DNA of 64,000 bases from Streptomyces sp. V1I1 (GTDB taxonomy: Bacteria; Actinomycetota; Actinomycetes; Streptomycetales; Streptomycetaceae), in NCBI RefSeq assembly GCF_030817355.1, contig NZ_JAUSZH010000001.1, forward strand, positions 7,229,001 through 7,293,000, written 5' to 3'. Shown here one piece after another: positions 8,522 through 17,362 of the stretch. Below the pieces are notes generated by a model. It was given only the letters and a program-made list of their open reading frames with translations. It had not been told where the DNA came from and made no database searches. The position numbers and the translations under genes are program-made. Every line of letters begins with the position of its first letter. Position 1 is the stretch's first letter.

Positions 8522-9169
8522 CTAGAAGCCAGGGCCGCCCGCGCGGTCGCCCGCCGCCGCCAAGCGGCCCCAGAGCAGATCGGCCAGACTCCGCACCAAC
8601 TCCGCGCGGGAGCAAGGACGTTCGCCGAGCCACCAGTCGCCCGCCGCGTGCATCATGCCGACGATGCCGTGGCCCCACACCCGCGCCAGCTGCTCGCTGC
8701 CGGGGCCCAGATCGACCCGGTCGTGGATCACCTTCGCCAGCTCCTCGCCGAGCCGGCGCAGCAGCGGCGCCGAGTGGCGGCCGACGTCGAAGCCCGCCTC
8801 CGACGGCTGGGCGTCCTCGGCCGGATGCATCAGGAAGCGGTAGACCTGCGGGCGTGCTTCGATCGCCGCGAGATACGTGTCGAGCGTGGCCTCGACCCGC
8901 TCGCGGCGATCCGCGGGCGCATCGACCGCCGCACGCAACGCGTCCAGCAGCGCGTCCGTGTGGCGCTTGGCGAGGGCCCGGTACAGGCCGCCCTTGTCGC
9001 CGAAGTGCCGGTACAGGATGGGCTTGGTGATGCCCGCCTCCGCGGCGATGGCGTTCATGGAGGCCTGTGGCCCGTCCCGGAGCACCACCCGGTCCGCCGC
9101 TTCGAGCAGCTCCCGGCGCCGCTGGTCGGCCGGCCTCTGCTGGCCCGCCGCCTGCTGTGTGGTCTCCAT
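8522..9169 (-). CDS. TetR-family transcriptional regulator
   Basis: The 215-residue protein has an N-terminal TetR helix-turn-helix (about residues 24-68) containing MNAIAAEAGITKPILYRHFGDKGGLY, the classic recognition helix and YRHF signature. A helical ligand-binding domain follows. The start METTQQ at 9169 is preceded by GGGGAG. It is divergent from an acyl-CoA dehydrogenase gene, and a palindrome in the shared intergenic region overlaps a TTGACA element. It probably represses fatty-acyl or related catabolism and is released by an acyl-CoA. The ligand is not evident from sequence. Confidence 0.88.
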   Translation of the reverse strand: METTQQAAGQQRPADQRRRELLEAADRVVLRDGPQASMNAIAAEAGITKPILYRHFGDKGGLYRALAKRHTDALLDALRAAVDAPADRRERVEATLDTYLAAIEARPQVYRFLMHPAEDAQPSEAGFDVGRHSAPLLRRLGEELAKVIHDRVDLGPGSEQLARVWGHGIVGMMHAAGDWWLGERPCSRAELVRSLADLLWGRLAAAGDRAGGPGF

Positions 9170-9256
9170 AGTTCTATCTCCCCACCCGAGCGATTGCGTG
9201 ACGCCTGCGCAACGTAACACCCTGACCGCTGTTCCAGGTCAACCGGCCATGGCTGG

Positions 9257-9300
9257 TTGACACGCGCTACTTGCCGGTAACAGACTTCTGTTACCGCAAG
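9257..9300. promoter_or_regulatory. Probable TetR operator and promoter of the acyl-CoA dehydrogenase gene
   Basis: GGTAACAG (9276-9283) and CTGTTACC (9288-9295) form a perfect inverted repeat with a 4-base centre. It extends to CTTGC...GCAAG with one unpaired base. A TTGACA hexamer (9257-9262) lies just upstream in a -35-like position for the + strand gene, so a bound repressor would cover the promoter. The site lies between the divergent TetR and dehydrogenase genes. Confidence 0.65.
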
Positions 9301-9336
9301 TAACATGCAGGAAGTCACCGCAGTGCTGGAGGGAAC

Positions 9337-10563
9337 ATGGCCGAGTTCACGCTCGAACTCAACGACGACCAGAAGCAGGTCCGCGATTGGCTGAACGGCT
9401 TCGCCAAGGACGTGATCCGCCCGGCCGCCGCCGAGTGGGACGAGCGTGAGGAAACCCCCTGGCCGGTCATACAGGAAGCGGCCAAGGTGGGAATCTACTC
9501 CCTCGACTTCTACGCCCAGCAGTTCTTCGACCCGACCGGACTCGGCATCCCGATGGCGATGGAGGAGCTCTTCTGGGGCGACGCCGGGATCGCCCTCTCC
9601 ATCGTCGGCACCGGGCTCGCGGCCGTCGGCGTCCTCGCGAACGGCACCGAGGAGCAGATCGGCACCTGGATCCCCCAGATGTACGGCGACGTGGACGACG
9701 TCAAGGTCGCGGCCTTCTGCTCCTCCGAGCCGGACGCGGGCTCCGACGTCGGGGCGATGCGCACCCGCGCGGTCTACGACGAGGCCAAGGACGAATGGGT
9801 GCTGAACGGCACCAAGACCTGGGCGACCAACGGTGGCATCGCGGGCGTCCATGTCGTGGTCGCCGTCGTCGACCCGGAGATCGGCTCCAAGGGGCACGCC
9901 TCCTTCATCGTCCCGCCGCAGACCCCCGGCCTCTCGCAGGGCCAGAAGTTCAAGAAGCACGGCATCCGCGCGTCCCACACCGCCGAGGTGGTCCTGGAGG
10001 ATGTCCGCGTCCCCGGGCACTGCCTGCTCGGCGGCAAGGAGAAGCTCGACGAGCGTCTCGCCCGGGCGCGCGAGAGGGCCAAGGCGGGCGGCGAGCGCTT
10101 GAAGAACGCGGCCATGGCCACCTTCGAGGCGTCCCGCCCGGCCGTCGGCGCGATGGCGGTGGGCACCGCCCGCGCCGCGTACGAAGTCGCCCTCGACTAC
10201 GCCACGACGCGCAGCCAGTTCGGCCGCCCGATCATCGACAACCAGGGCATCGCCTTCCAGCTGGCCGACATGCGCACCCAGATCGACGCCGCGCGGCTGC
10301 TGGTGTGGCGTGCCTCCTGGATGGCGGCGACGGGCAAGCCCTTCACCTCCGCCGAGGGCTCCATGTCCAAGCTGTACGCCTCCGAGACCGCGAAGAAGGT
10401 GACGGCGCAGGCCATCCAGATCCTGGGCGGCAACGGCTTCACCCGCGAGTACCCAGTGGAGCGCATGCATCGCGACGCCGCGATCTACACGATCTTCGAG
10501 GGCACCAGCGAGATCCAGCGCCTGGTGATCGCCAGAACCCTTTCGGGCATGCCGATTCGCTAG
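9337..10563 (+). CDS. Acyl-CoA dehydrogenase
   Basis: This FAD-dependent 408-residue enzyme would introduce the 2,3-double bond in acyl-CoAs. It has the FAD/substrate motif FCSSEPDAGSDVG, the FGRPI and ILGGNGFTREYPVERMHRDA regions, and the catalytic base Glu388 in YTIFEGTSEIQR, as in short/medium-chain dehydrogenases. A Lys/Arg-rich insertion of about 20 residues (KLDERLARARERAKAGGERLK) lies in the middle domain. The gene is divergent from the TetR gene that probably controls it. The 3' palindrome at 10606 would terminate it. Chain-length preference cannot be read. Confidence 0.92.
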   Translation: MAEFTLELNDDQKQVRDWLNGFAKDVIRPAAAEWDEREETPWPVIQEAAKVGIYSLDFYAQQFFDPTGLGIPMAMEELFWGDAGIALSIVGTGLAAVGVLANGTEEQIGTWIPQMYGDVDDVKVAAFCSSEPDAGSDVGAMRTRAVYDEAKDEWVLNGTKTWATNGGIAGVHVVVAVVDPEIGSKGHASFIVPPQTPGLSQGQKFKKHGIRASHTAEVVLEDVRVPGHCLLGGKEKLDERLARARERAKAGGERLKNAAMATFEASRPAVGAMAVGTARAAYEVALDYATTRSQFGRPIIDNQGIAFQLADMRTQIDAARLLVWRASWMAATGKPFTSAEGSMSKLYASETAKKVTAQAIQILGGNGFTREYPVERMHRDAAIYTIFEGTSEIQRLVIARTLSGMPIR

Positions 10564-10605
10564 TTTCTGTCCCTAATTGCCGGAGTGGCCGGAATTGCCG
10601 GAGTG

Positions 10606-10637
10606 GCCGGACGGGCTTGATATCAAGCCCGTCCGGC
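10606..10637. terminator. 32-bp perfect palindrome between convergent genes
   Basis: The arm GCCGGACGGGCTTGAT (10606-10621) is followed directly by its exact reverse complement (10622-10637). It lies between the acyl-CoA dehydrogenase gene and the convergent glutathione peroxidase gene, and is a plausible bidirectional terminator. It shares TCAAGCCCGTCCGGCGA with the element after def. Confidence 0.75.
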
Positions 10638-10676
10638 GACTGCGCGCAGTCCGGTGATGACGAACCCGCAGCGAGG

Positions 10677-11165
10677 TCAGGCGGCGAGCAGCGCCTCGAT
10701 CGCGGCGACGACCTCCGCGGCCTCAGGCTCCGTGGTCGGCCGGATCCGGGCCACGACCTGGCCGTCCTTGCCGATGAGGAACTTCTCGAAGTTCCACTGG
10801 ATGTCGCCCGCCTCGCCGTCGGCGTCCGCGACCTTCGTCAGCTCCGCGTACAGCGGGTGCCGGTCGGCGCCGTTCACATCCGCCTTCTCCAGCATCGGGA
10901 AGGTCACGCCGTACGTCGCCGAGCAGAAGGACTGGATCTCCTCCGCGCTGCCCGGCTCCTGGCCCGCGAACTGGTTGCACGGCACGCCGAGGACGCTGAA
11001 CCCCTGGTCGCCGTACTGCTTCTGCAGCCGCTCCAGACCGCCGTACTGCGGGGTCAGCCCGCACTTGGAGGCGACGTTCACCAGCAGGACGGCCTTGCCC
11101 TGGTAGTCGGCGAGCGAGGTGGGTTCACCGGCGAGCGTGCGCAGCGGGATGTCGTACAGGGTCAT
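10677..11165 (-). CDS. Glutathione peroxidase family thiol peroxidase (Cys type)
   Basis: The 162-residue protein has the family motif NVASKCGLT with the peroxidatic cysteine at residue 35 (not selenocysteine), plus VPCNQFAGQEPG and WNFEKFLIGKDG. An extra cysteine at about residue 81 fits the thioredoxin-recycled two-cysteine subtype. It reduces hydroperoxides in the cytoplasm. The ATG at 11165 follows GGAG. The next gene upstream on the same strand, a thioesterase, ends 32 bases away, so the two may form an operon. Confidence 0.9.
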   Translation of the reverse strand: MTLYDIPLRTLAGEPTSLADYQGKAVLLVNVASKCGLTPQYGGLERLQKQYGDQGFSVLGVPCNQFAGQEPGSAEEIQSFCSATYGVTFPMLEKADVNGADRHPLYAELTKVADADGEAGDIQWNFEKFLIGKDGQVVARIRPTTEPEAAEVVAAIEALLAA

Positions 11166-11196
11166 GGAAATCTCCTCAGTGACAGGCAATCGACGT

Positions 11197-12072
11197 TCAT
11201 TGTGAACGCCAGGGACGGAAGAGACCTTCCTGCACGACCGATACGAGAAGATTGCCCTCCCGGTCGTAGATACGGCCGCGCGCCAGTCCCCGCCCGCCCG
11301 TCGCGATCGGCGACTCCTGGTCGTACAGGAACCACTCGTCCGCTCGGAAGGGCCGGTGGAACCACATCGCGTGGTCCAGCGAGGCCATGTCGAAGCCGCG
11401 CCTGCCCCACAGCGGCTCAACCGGGAGGCGGACGGCGTCGAGGAGCGTCATGTCGCTCGCGTATGTCAGCGCGCAGGTGTGCACCAGCGGGTCGTCGCCG
11501 AGGGGCCCGACCGCGCGCATCCACACCGCGCTGCGCGGGTCCGCATCCTTGATCTCCTCCGGGGTCCAGCGCAGTCGCTCGGCATAGCGGATGTCGAAGG
11601 GCTGGCGGCGGGCCATCCGCTCCAGCGCCTCGGGCAGCGAGCCCAGATGCTCACGGATCTCCGTGGTGACCGTGGGGAGGGTCTCGGGGTCCGGGAAGTC
11701 GAGACGCGGCGGCAGCTGGTGCTCGATGCTGCCCTCCTCCGGCCGGTGGAAGGAGGCGGTCAGATTGAAGATGGTCTTGCCCTGCTGCACCGCCGTGACC
11801 CGGCGGGTGGTGAATGACCGGCCGTCCCGCACGCGCTCGACCTGGTAGACGATCGGCACCCCGGGGATGCCCGGGCGCAGGAAGTACGCGTGCAGCGAGT
11901 GGACCGGGCGTTCGCCGTCGGTGGTGCGGCCGGCCGCGACCAGCGCCTGGCCCGCCACCTGCCCGCCGAAGACCCGTTGCAGGGACTCCTCCGGGCTGCG
12001 CCCGCGGAAGATATTGACCTCGATCTGCTCCAGGTCGAGCAGATCGACCAGGCGCTCGGCCGGGTTCGTCAT
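11197..12072 (-). CDS. tesB: Acyl-CoA thioesterase II
   Basis: The 291-residue protein matches TesB (double hot-dog) enzymes, which hydrolyse acyl-CoA to free acid and CoA. Family hallmarks include FGGQVAGQALVAAGRTT, VHSLHAYFLRPG, the central SFHRPEEG and the C-terminal catalytic region with SLDHAMWFHRP and LYDQESP. The start MTNPAERLVDLLDLEQIE is preceded by GGAGAAC. It follows the large helicase gene on the same strand by about 25 bases. Confidence 0.92.
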   Translation of the reverse strand: MTNPAERLVDLLDLEQIEVNIFRGRSPEESLQRVFGGQVAGQALVAAGRTTDGERPVHSLHAYFLRPGIPGVPIVYQVERVRDGRSFTTRRVTAVQQGKTIFNLTASFHRPEEGSIEHQLPPRLDFPDPETLPTVTTEIREHLGSLPEALERMARRQPFDIRYAERLRWTPEEIKDADPRSAVWMRAVGPLGDDPLVHTCALTYASDMTLLDAVRLPVEPLWGRRGFDMASLDHAMWFHRPFRADEWFLYDQESPIATGGRGLARGRIYDREGNLLVSVVQEGLFRPWRSQ

Positions 12073-12097
12073 CGGGTGTTCTCCTGTGTTCCCAGTG

Positions 12098-14620
12098 TCA
12101 GAGCTGGCCGACGTCGGTGACGCGCACAACTGCCCGGCCTTCCTCGTCGGAGGCCGCCAGATCGACCTCCGCGCTGATACCCCAGTCATGGTCGCCGTTC
12201 GGGTCGGCGAAGATCTGCCGGACGCGCCACAGTCCGTGCTGCGCGTCCTCCTCGATCAGCAGCAGCTTCGGGCCCCGCGCGTCGGGCCCGGTGCCCAGGT
12301 CCTCGTACTCGTCCCAGTACTTGTCCATCGCCTCGCCCCAGGCCTCCGCGTCCCAGCCGGACTCGGCGTCCAGCTCGCCGAGCTCGCGGACGTGGTCCAG
12401 TGCGGCCAGTTCGACCCGGCGGAACATGGCGTTTCGCACGAGCACCCGGAAGGCGCGGGCGTTCGCGGTGACCGGCTTGACCTGGTCGGCCTTCTCCTGG
12501 GCCTGCTCGGCGGTCTCGATCTCCGGGTTGGCGAGCTGCTCCCACTCGTCCAGCAGGCTGGAGTCGACCTGCCGCACCATTTCGCCGAGCCAGGCGATCA
12601 GGTCCTCGAGATCCTCGGACTTCAGGTCGTCCGGGATGGTGTGCTCCAGCGCCTTGTACGCGCTCGCGAGATAGCGCAGCACGATGCCCTCGGTGCGCGC
12701 GAGTTCGTACCAGGAGGTGAACTCTGTGAAGGTGAGGGCCCGTTCGTACATGTCACGGATGACGGACTTCGGAGAGACAGGGTGGTCACCGACCCACGGG
12801 TGCGACTTCTTGTAGACGTTGTACGCGTGCCAGAGCAGCTCTTCCAGCGGCTTGGGGTACGAGATGTCCTGGAGCCGCTCCATGCGCTCCTCGTACTCGA
12901 TGCCGTCCGCCTTCATCTGGCCGACCGCCTCACCGCGCGCCTTGTTCTGCATGGCGGCGAGGATCTGGCGGGGGTCGTCGAGCGTCGACTCGACCACGGA
13001 GACCATGTCCAGGGCGTAGGACGGGGACTCCGGGTCGAGCAGGTCGAAGGCGGCGAGCGCGAACGTCGACAGCGGCTGGTTCAGCGCGAAGTCCTGCTGG
13101 AGGTCGACGGTGAGCCGGATGGTGCGGCCCTCGGCGTCGGGCTTGTTCAGCTGCTCAACCACGCCGCCGTCGAGAAGCGAGCGGTAGATGGCGATGGCCC
13201 GGCGGATATGGCGCAGCTGCGCCTTGCGCGGCTCGTGGTTGTCCTCGAGGAGGCTGCGCATCGCCTCGAAGGCGTTCCCGGGCCGGGCGATCACCGAGAG
13301 CAGCATGATGTTGGTGACCCTGAAGCGCGAGGTCAGCGGCTCCGGCTCGGAGCCGATCAGCTTCTCGAACGTGGTGTCCGACCAGGCGACGAAGCCCTCG
13401 GGAGCCTTCTTCCTGACCACCTTGCGGCGCTTCTTCGGGTCGTCGCCGGCCTTCGCGAGCGCCTTCTCGTTCTCGATGACGTGCTCGGGGGCCTGAGCGA
13501 CCACAAAACCGGCGGTGTCGAATCCGGCCCGCCCGGCGCGACCGGCGATCTGATGGAACTCGCGGGCGCGGAGAGTACGTACGCGATTGCCGTCGTACTT
13601 GGTGAGAGCGGTGAACAGCACCGTGCGGATGGGGACGTTGACGCCGACGCCGAGCGTGTCGGTACCGCAGATGACCTTCAACAGGCCTGCCTGCGCGAGC
13701 TTTTCGACCAGACGGCGGTACTTGGGCAGCATGCCGGCGTGGTGTACGCCGATGCCATGGCGTACGTAACGGGACAGGTTCTGCCCGAACTTGGTGGTGA
13801 AGCGGAAGTTGCCGATCAGTTCGGCGATCTTGTCCTTCTCCTCGCGCGTGCACATGTTGATGCTCATCAGCGACTGCGCGCGCTCGACCGCCTGGGCCTG
13901 CGTGAAGTGCACGATGTAGACCGGCGCCTGCCTGGTTCCGAGCAGCTCGGTCAGCGTCTCCGTGATGGGCGTCGTGACGTACTCGTACGAGAGCGGGACG
14001 GGCCGGGTCGCGGACCGCACGACCGAGGTCTCGCGGCCGGTGCGGCGGGTCAGGTCCTTCTCGAACATGGAGACGTCGCCGAGCGTCGCCGACATCAGAA
14101 TGAACTGTGCCTGCGGCAGCTCCAGCAGCGGGATCTGCCAGGCCCAGCCTCGGTCCGGCTCCGCGTAGAAGTGGAACTCGTCCATCACGACCTGGCCGAC
14201 GTCGGCGTGCTTGCCGTCGCGCAGGGCGATGGAGGCCAGCACCTCGGCGGTGCAGCAGATGACCGGGGCGTCGGCGTTGACGGAGGCGTCGCCCGTCAGC
14301 ATGCCCACGTTCTCGGTGCCGAAGAGCTTGCAGAGGTCGAAGAACTTCTCGGAGACCAGCGCCTTGATCGGCGCGGTGTAGAAGGTGACCTTGTCCTGGG
14401 CCAGAGCCGTGAAGTGCGCGCCCGCGGCGACGAGGCTCTTACCTGAGCCGGTGGGGGTCGAAAGGATCACATTTGCCCCGGAAACCACCTCGATCAGCGC
14501 CTCCTCCTGAGCCGGGTAGAGCGTGATGCCCTGGCCTTCGGCCCATGACGAGAAGGCTTCGAAGAGGGCATCGGGGTCGGCATCCGGCGGCAGCTGATCG
14601 ATAAGGGTCACGCCCCCCAT
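12098..14620 (-). CDS. DEAD/DEAH-box RNA helicase of the DUF3516 type
   Basis: The 840-residue protein has a Ski2-like helicase core: Walker A STPTGSGKS near residue 58-67, Walker B box MDEFHFY, motif III SATLGD, and motif VI QIAGRAGRAGFD. A long C-terminal domain resembles DUF3516. Homologues in actinobacteria are single-copy putative RNA helicases of unclear role. I place the start at ATG 14620, although 14635 is also open. It heads a probable operon with the thioesterase and peroxidase, but this may only reflect close packing. Confidence 0.88.
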   Translation of the reverse strand: MGGVTLIDQLPPDADPDALFEAFSSWAEGQGITLYPAQEEALIEVVSGANVILSTPTGSGKSLVAAGAHFTALAQDKVTFYTAPIKALVSEKFFDLCKLFGTENVGMLTGDASVNADAPVICCTAEVLASIALRDGKHADVGQVVMDEFHFYAEPDRGWAWQIPLLELPQAQFILMSATLGDVSMFEKDLTRRTGRETSVVRSATRPVPLSYEYVTTPITETLTELLGTRQAPVYIVHFTQAQAVERAQSLMSINMCTREEKDKIAELIGNFRFTTKFGQNLSRYVRHGIGVHHAGMLPKYRRLVEKLAQAGLLKVICGTDTLGVGVNVPIRTVLFTALTKYDGNRVRTLRAREFHQIAGRAGRAGFDTAGFVVAQAPEHVIENEKALAKAGDDPKKRRKVVRKKAPEGFVAWSDTTFEKLIGSEPEPLTSRFRVTNIMLLSVIARPGNAFEAMRSLLEDNHEPRKAQLRHIRRAIAIYRSLLDGGVVEQLNKPDAEGRTIRLTVDLQQDFALNQPLSTFALAAFDLLDPESPSYALDMVSVVESTLDDPRQILAAMQNKARGEAVGQMKADGIEYEERMERLQDISYPKPLEELLWHAYNVYKKSHPWVGDHPVSPKSVIRDMYERALTFTEFTSWYELARTEGIVLRYLASAYKALEHTIPDDLKSEDLEDLIAWLGEMVRQVDSSLLDEWEQLANPEIETAEQAQEKADQVKPVTANARAFRVLVRNAMFRRVELAALDHVRELGELDAESGWDAEAWGEAMDKYWDEYEDLGTGPDARGPKLLLIEEDAQHGLWRVRQIFADPNGDHDWGISAEVDLAASDEEGRAVVRVTDVGQL

Positions 14621-14733
14621 CTTGCCTGCCTTCACCCCCGATCAGGGAACCGGACGGAGACGACAAGATCACGGGGCGATACGCTGCCCTGTCAACTGGC
14701 TTCACCACAAGAGCAAATGGGGCGGGAACGCAC

Positions 14734-15525
14734 ATGATGGGACCGGCGCACTCTCTGTCCGGGGCGGCTGCCTGGCTGGGGGTGGGCGCGGCGACCGCTG
14801 CCGCCGGCCACTCGATGCCGTGGCCGGTCCTCGTTGTCGGAGCGCTTATCTGCGCGGGCGCGGCGCTCGCGCCGGATCTCGACCACAAGGCGGCGACGAT
14901 CTCGCGGGCCTTCGGGCCCATCTCGCGCGGACTGTGCGAGGTCGTCGACAAGCTGTCGTACGCGGTCTACAAAGCGACGAAGAAACAGGGCGACAAGCGC
15001 AGGACCGGCGGCCACCGCACGCTCACCCACACCTGGCTGTGGGCGGTCCTGATCGGCGCGGGCACCTCCGCGCTGGCGATCACCGGCGGCCGCTGGGCGG
15101 TCCTCGTGATCCTCTTCATCCACCTGGTGCTCGCGGTCGAGGGCCTGCTGTGGCGGGCGGCGCGGGTCTCCAGCGACGTACTGGTGTGGCTGCTCGGCGC
15201 GACGAGCGCGTGGATCCTGGCGGGCGTCCTCGACAAGCCGGGCAACGGCGCGGACTGGCTGTTCACCGCCCCCGGCCAGGAGTATCTGTGGCTGGGCCTG
15301 CCGATCGTGCTGGGCGCGCTGGTGCACGACATCGGCGACGCGCTGACGGTCTCGGGCTGCCCGATACTGTGGCCGATCCCGGTGGGGCGCAAGCGCTGGT
15401 ACCCGGTGGGGCCGCCCAAGGCGATGCGGTTCAGGGCGGGCAGCTGGGTAGAGCTGAAGGTGCTGATGCCGGTGTTCATGCTGCTCGGGGGAGTGGGCGG
15501 CGCGGCGGCCCTCGGATACCTCTGA
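14734..15525 (+). CDS. YdjM-like membrane-bound metal-dependent hydrolase
   Basis: The 263-residue protein has four to six hydrophobic segments. Polar motifs typical of the YdjM/DUF457 family are present: MMGPAHSLSGAAAWLG at the N-terminus, APDLDHKAAT, GGHRTLTHTWLW and HDIGDALTVSGCPILWP. The His and Asp residues of these motifs are the presumed metal ligands. The biochemical function of the family is not established. It is divergent from the helicase gene. Confidence 0.85.
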   Translation: MMGPAHSLSGAAAWLGVGAATAAAGHSMPWPVLVVGALICAGAALAPDLDHKAATISRAFGPISRGLCEVVDKLSYAVYKATKKQGDKRRTGGHRTLTHTWLWAVLIGAGTSALAITGGRWAVLVILFIHLVLAVEGLLWRAARVSSDVLVWLLGATSAWILAGVLDKPGNGADWLFTAPGQEYLWLGLPIVLGALVHDIGDALTVSGCPILWPIPVGRKRWYPVGPPKAMRFRAGSWVELKVLMPVFMLLGGVGGAAALGYL

Positions 15526-15580
15526 TCGGATACCTCTGAGGGGCGCCGCGCGCCTCACCGTGCCGGAACCGTCGCGCGCC

Positions 15581-17362
15581 TCACCCGTGCCAGGACCGCC
15601 ACAGAGCCGCGTACGCGCCCTCGGCCGCCACCAGTTCGTCGTGGCTGCCCAGTTCGCTGATCCGGCCCTCCTCCACCACCGCGATCACATCCGCGTCGTG
15701 GGCCGTGTGCAGGCGGTGGGCGATGGCCACCACCGTGCGGCCGTCCAGGACCCGGGAGAGCGAGCGCTCCAGATGGCGGGCCGCGCGCGGGTCGAGCAGC
15801 GAGGTCGCCTCGTCCAGGACCAGCGTGTGCGGGTCCGCGAGGACCAGCCGGGCCAGGGCGATCTGCTGGGCCTGGGCCGGGGTGAGGGCGAGGCCGCCCG
15901 AGCCGACCTCGGTGTCCAGGCCGTCGTCCAGCGCCTGCGACCAGCCGTCCGCGTCGACCGCTCCGAGCGCGGCCCACAACTCCGCGTCCGACGCGCCCGT
16001 ACGGGCCAGCAGCAGGTTGTCGCGCAGGGAGCCCACGAACACGTGGTGCTCCTGGTTGACCAGCGCCACATGCTCACGGACCCGCTCGGCGGGCATCTCG
16101 GCCAGTTCCGCGCCCCCGAGCGTGATCTGTCCCGCGCGCGGTGCGTAGATGCCCGCGAGCAGCCGCCCGAGCGTGGACTTGCCGGCGCCCGAAGGACCGA
16201 CCAGGGCCAGCCGGGTGCCCGGTTCGACGTTCAGCGTCACCCGGTGCAGCACGTCGACGCCCTCGCGGTAGCCGAAGTGCACCGTGTCGGCGCGAACCTT
16301 GCGGCCATCGGGCACCACGCCCGGATCGCCGGCGTCCGGCTCGATGTCGCGTACGCCGACCAGCCGGGCGATCGACACCTGGGCGACCTGGAGCTCGTCG
16401 TACCAGCGCAGGATCAGGTTGACCGGGTCGACCAGCATCTGTGCGAGCAGGGCGCCCGTCGTCAGCTGCCCGACGCTGATCCAGCCCCGCAGCACGAAGA
16501 CGCCGCCGATCAGCAGCACCGAGCAGAGGATCGTCACATGCGTCACGTTGATGACGGGAAAGAGCACCGACCGCAGATAGAGCGTGTAACGCTCCCACGC
16601 GGTCCACTCCTTGACCCGCTGCTCGGACAGCGCCACCCGGCGTCCGCCGAGGCGGTGGGCCTCCACCGTCCGCCCGGCGTCCACGGTCTCGGCCAGCATG
16701 GCGGCGACCGCCGCGTATCCGGCGGCCTCCGAGCGGTACGCGGAGGGCGCCCGCCTGAAGTACCAGCGGCAGCCGATCACCAGCGCCGGGACGGCGACGA
16801 GCACCGCGAGCGACAGCGGCGGCGCGGTCACCGTGAGCGCGCCGATGAGCAGGCCCGCCCAGACCACGCCGATCGCCAGCTGCGGCACGGCCTCGCGCAT
16901 CGCATTGGCCAGCCGGTCGATGTCGGTGGTGATACGGGAGAGCAGATCACCCGTACCGGCCCGCTCAAGTACACCGGGCGGCAGCCCGACCGACCGCACG
17001 AGGAAGTCCTCGCGCAGGTCGGCCAGCATCTCCTCGCCGAGCATCGCCCCGCGCAGCCGCATCAGCCGTACGAACACGGTCTGCACGACCAGCGCGAGCG
17101 CGAACAGCGCGGCGGTGCACTCCAGATGGAGTTCGCGCGCCCCGTCCGCCAGGTCCTCGACGAGTCCGCCGAGCAGATACGGGCCGACCATCGAGGCGAT
17201 CACCGCGACGGCGTTGACGGAGACGAGCAGCACGAAGGCCCTGCGGTGCCGCCGCAGCAGTTCGCTGACGTACGCCCGCACGGTCGCCGGGGTCCCGACG
17301 GGCAGGGTCGCCGCCGTCTCCGGGGCCGCCGGGTCGTACGCCGGTGGCGCCACGCCGATCAT
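15581..17362 (-). CDS. ABC exporter half-transporter, subunit 2 (degenerate signature motif)
   Basis: The 593-residue protein has an N-terminal six-helix exporter domain and a C-terminal ATPase. Walker A (VGPSGAGKST), Walker B (LVLDEATSLLD) and the H-loop (VAIAHRLHT) are intact. The signature motif reads LTPAQ where LSGGQ is expected. Its start overlaps the stop of the partner gene by ATGA, so they are translationally coupled and should form a heterodimer. The lost signature matches the lost Walker A of the partner, giving one canonical and one dead ATP site. The substrate is unknown. Confidence 0.92.
   Translation of the reverse strand: MIGVAPPAYDPAAPETAATLPVGTPATVRAYVSELLRRHRRAFVLLVSVNAVAVIASMVGPYLLGGLVEDLADGARELHLECTAALFALALVVQTVFVRLMRLRGAMLGEEMLADLREDFLVRSVGLPPGVLERAGTGDLLSRITTDIDRLANAMREAVPQLAIGVVWAGLLIGALTVTAPPLSLAVLVAVPALVIGCRWYFRRAPSAYRSEAAGYAAVAAMLAETVDAGRTVEAHRLGGRRVALSEQRVKEWTAWERYTLYLRSVLFPVINVTHVTILCSVLLIGGVFVLRGWISVGQLTTGALLAQMLVDPVNLILRWYDELQVAQVSIARLVGVRDIEPDAGDPGVVPDGRKVRADTVHFGYREGVDVLHRVTLNVEPGTRLALVGPSGAGKSTLGRLLAGIYAPRAGQITLGGAELAEMPAERVREHVALVNQEHHVFVGSLRDNLLLARTGASDAELWAALGAVDADGWSQALDDGLDTEVGSGGLALTPAQAQQIALARLVLADPHTLVLDEATSLLDPRAARHLERSLSRVLDGRTVVAIAHRLHTAHDADVIAVVEEGRISELGSHDELVAAEGAYAALWRSWHG

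Noticed and set aside
11867..14446. Very long open frame on the + strand opposite the helicase gene
   Set aside because: It is antisense to a gene with complete helicase motifs. Long antisense frames arise from the high-GC third positions. The same applies to the long frames opposite the ABC exporters (about 17.8-21.3 kb and 23.3-25.6 kb), the lysine operon (26.8-29.4 kb) and the phosphatase gene.
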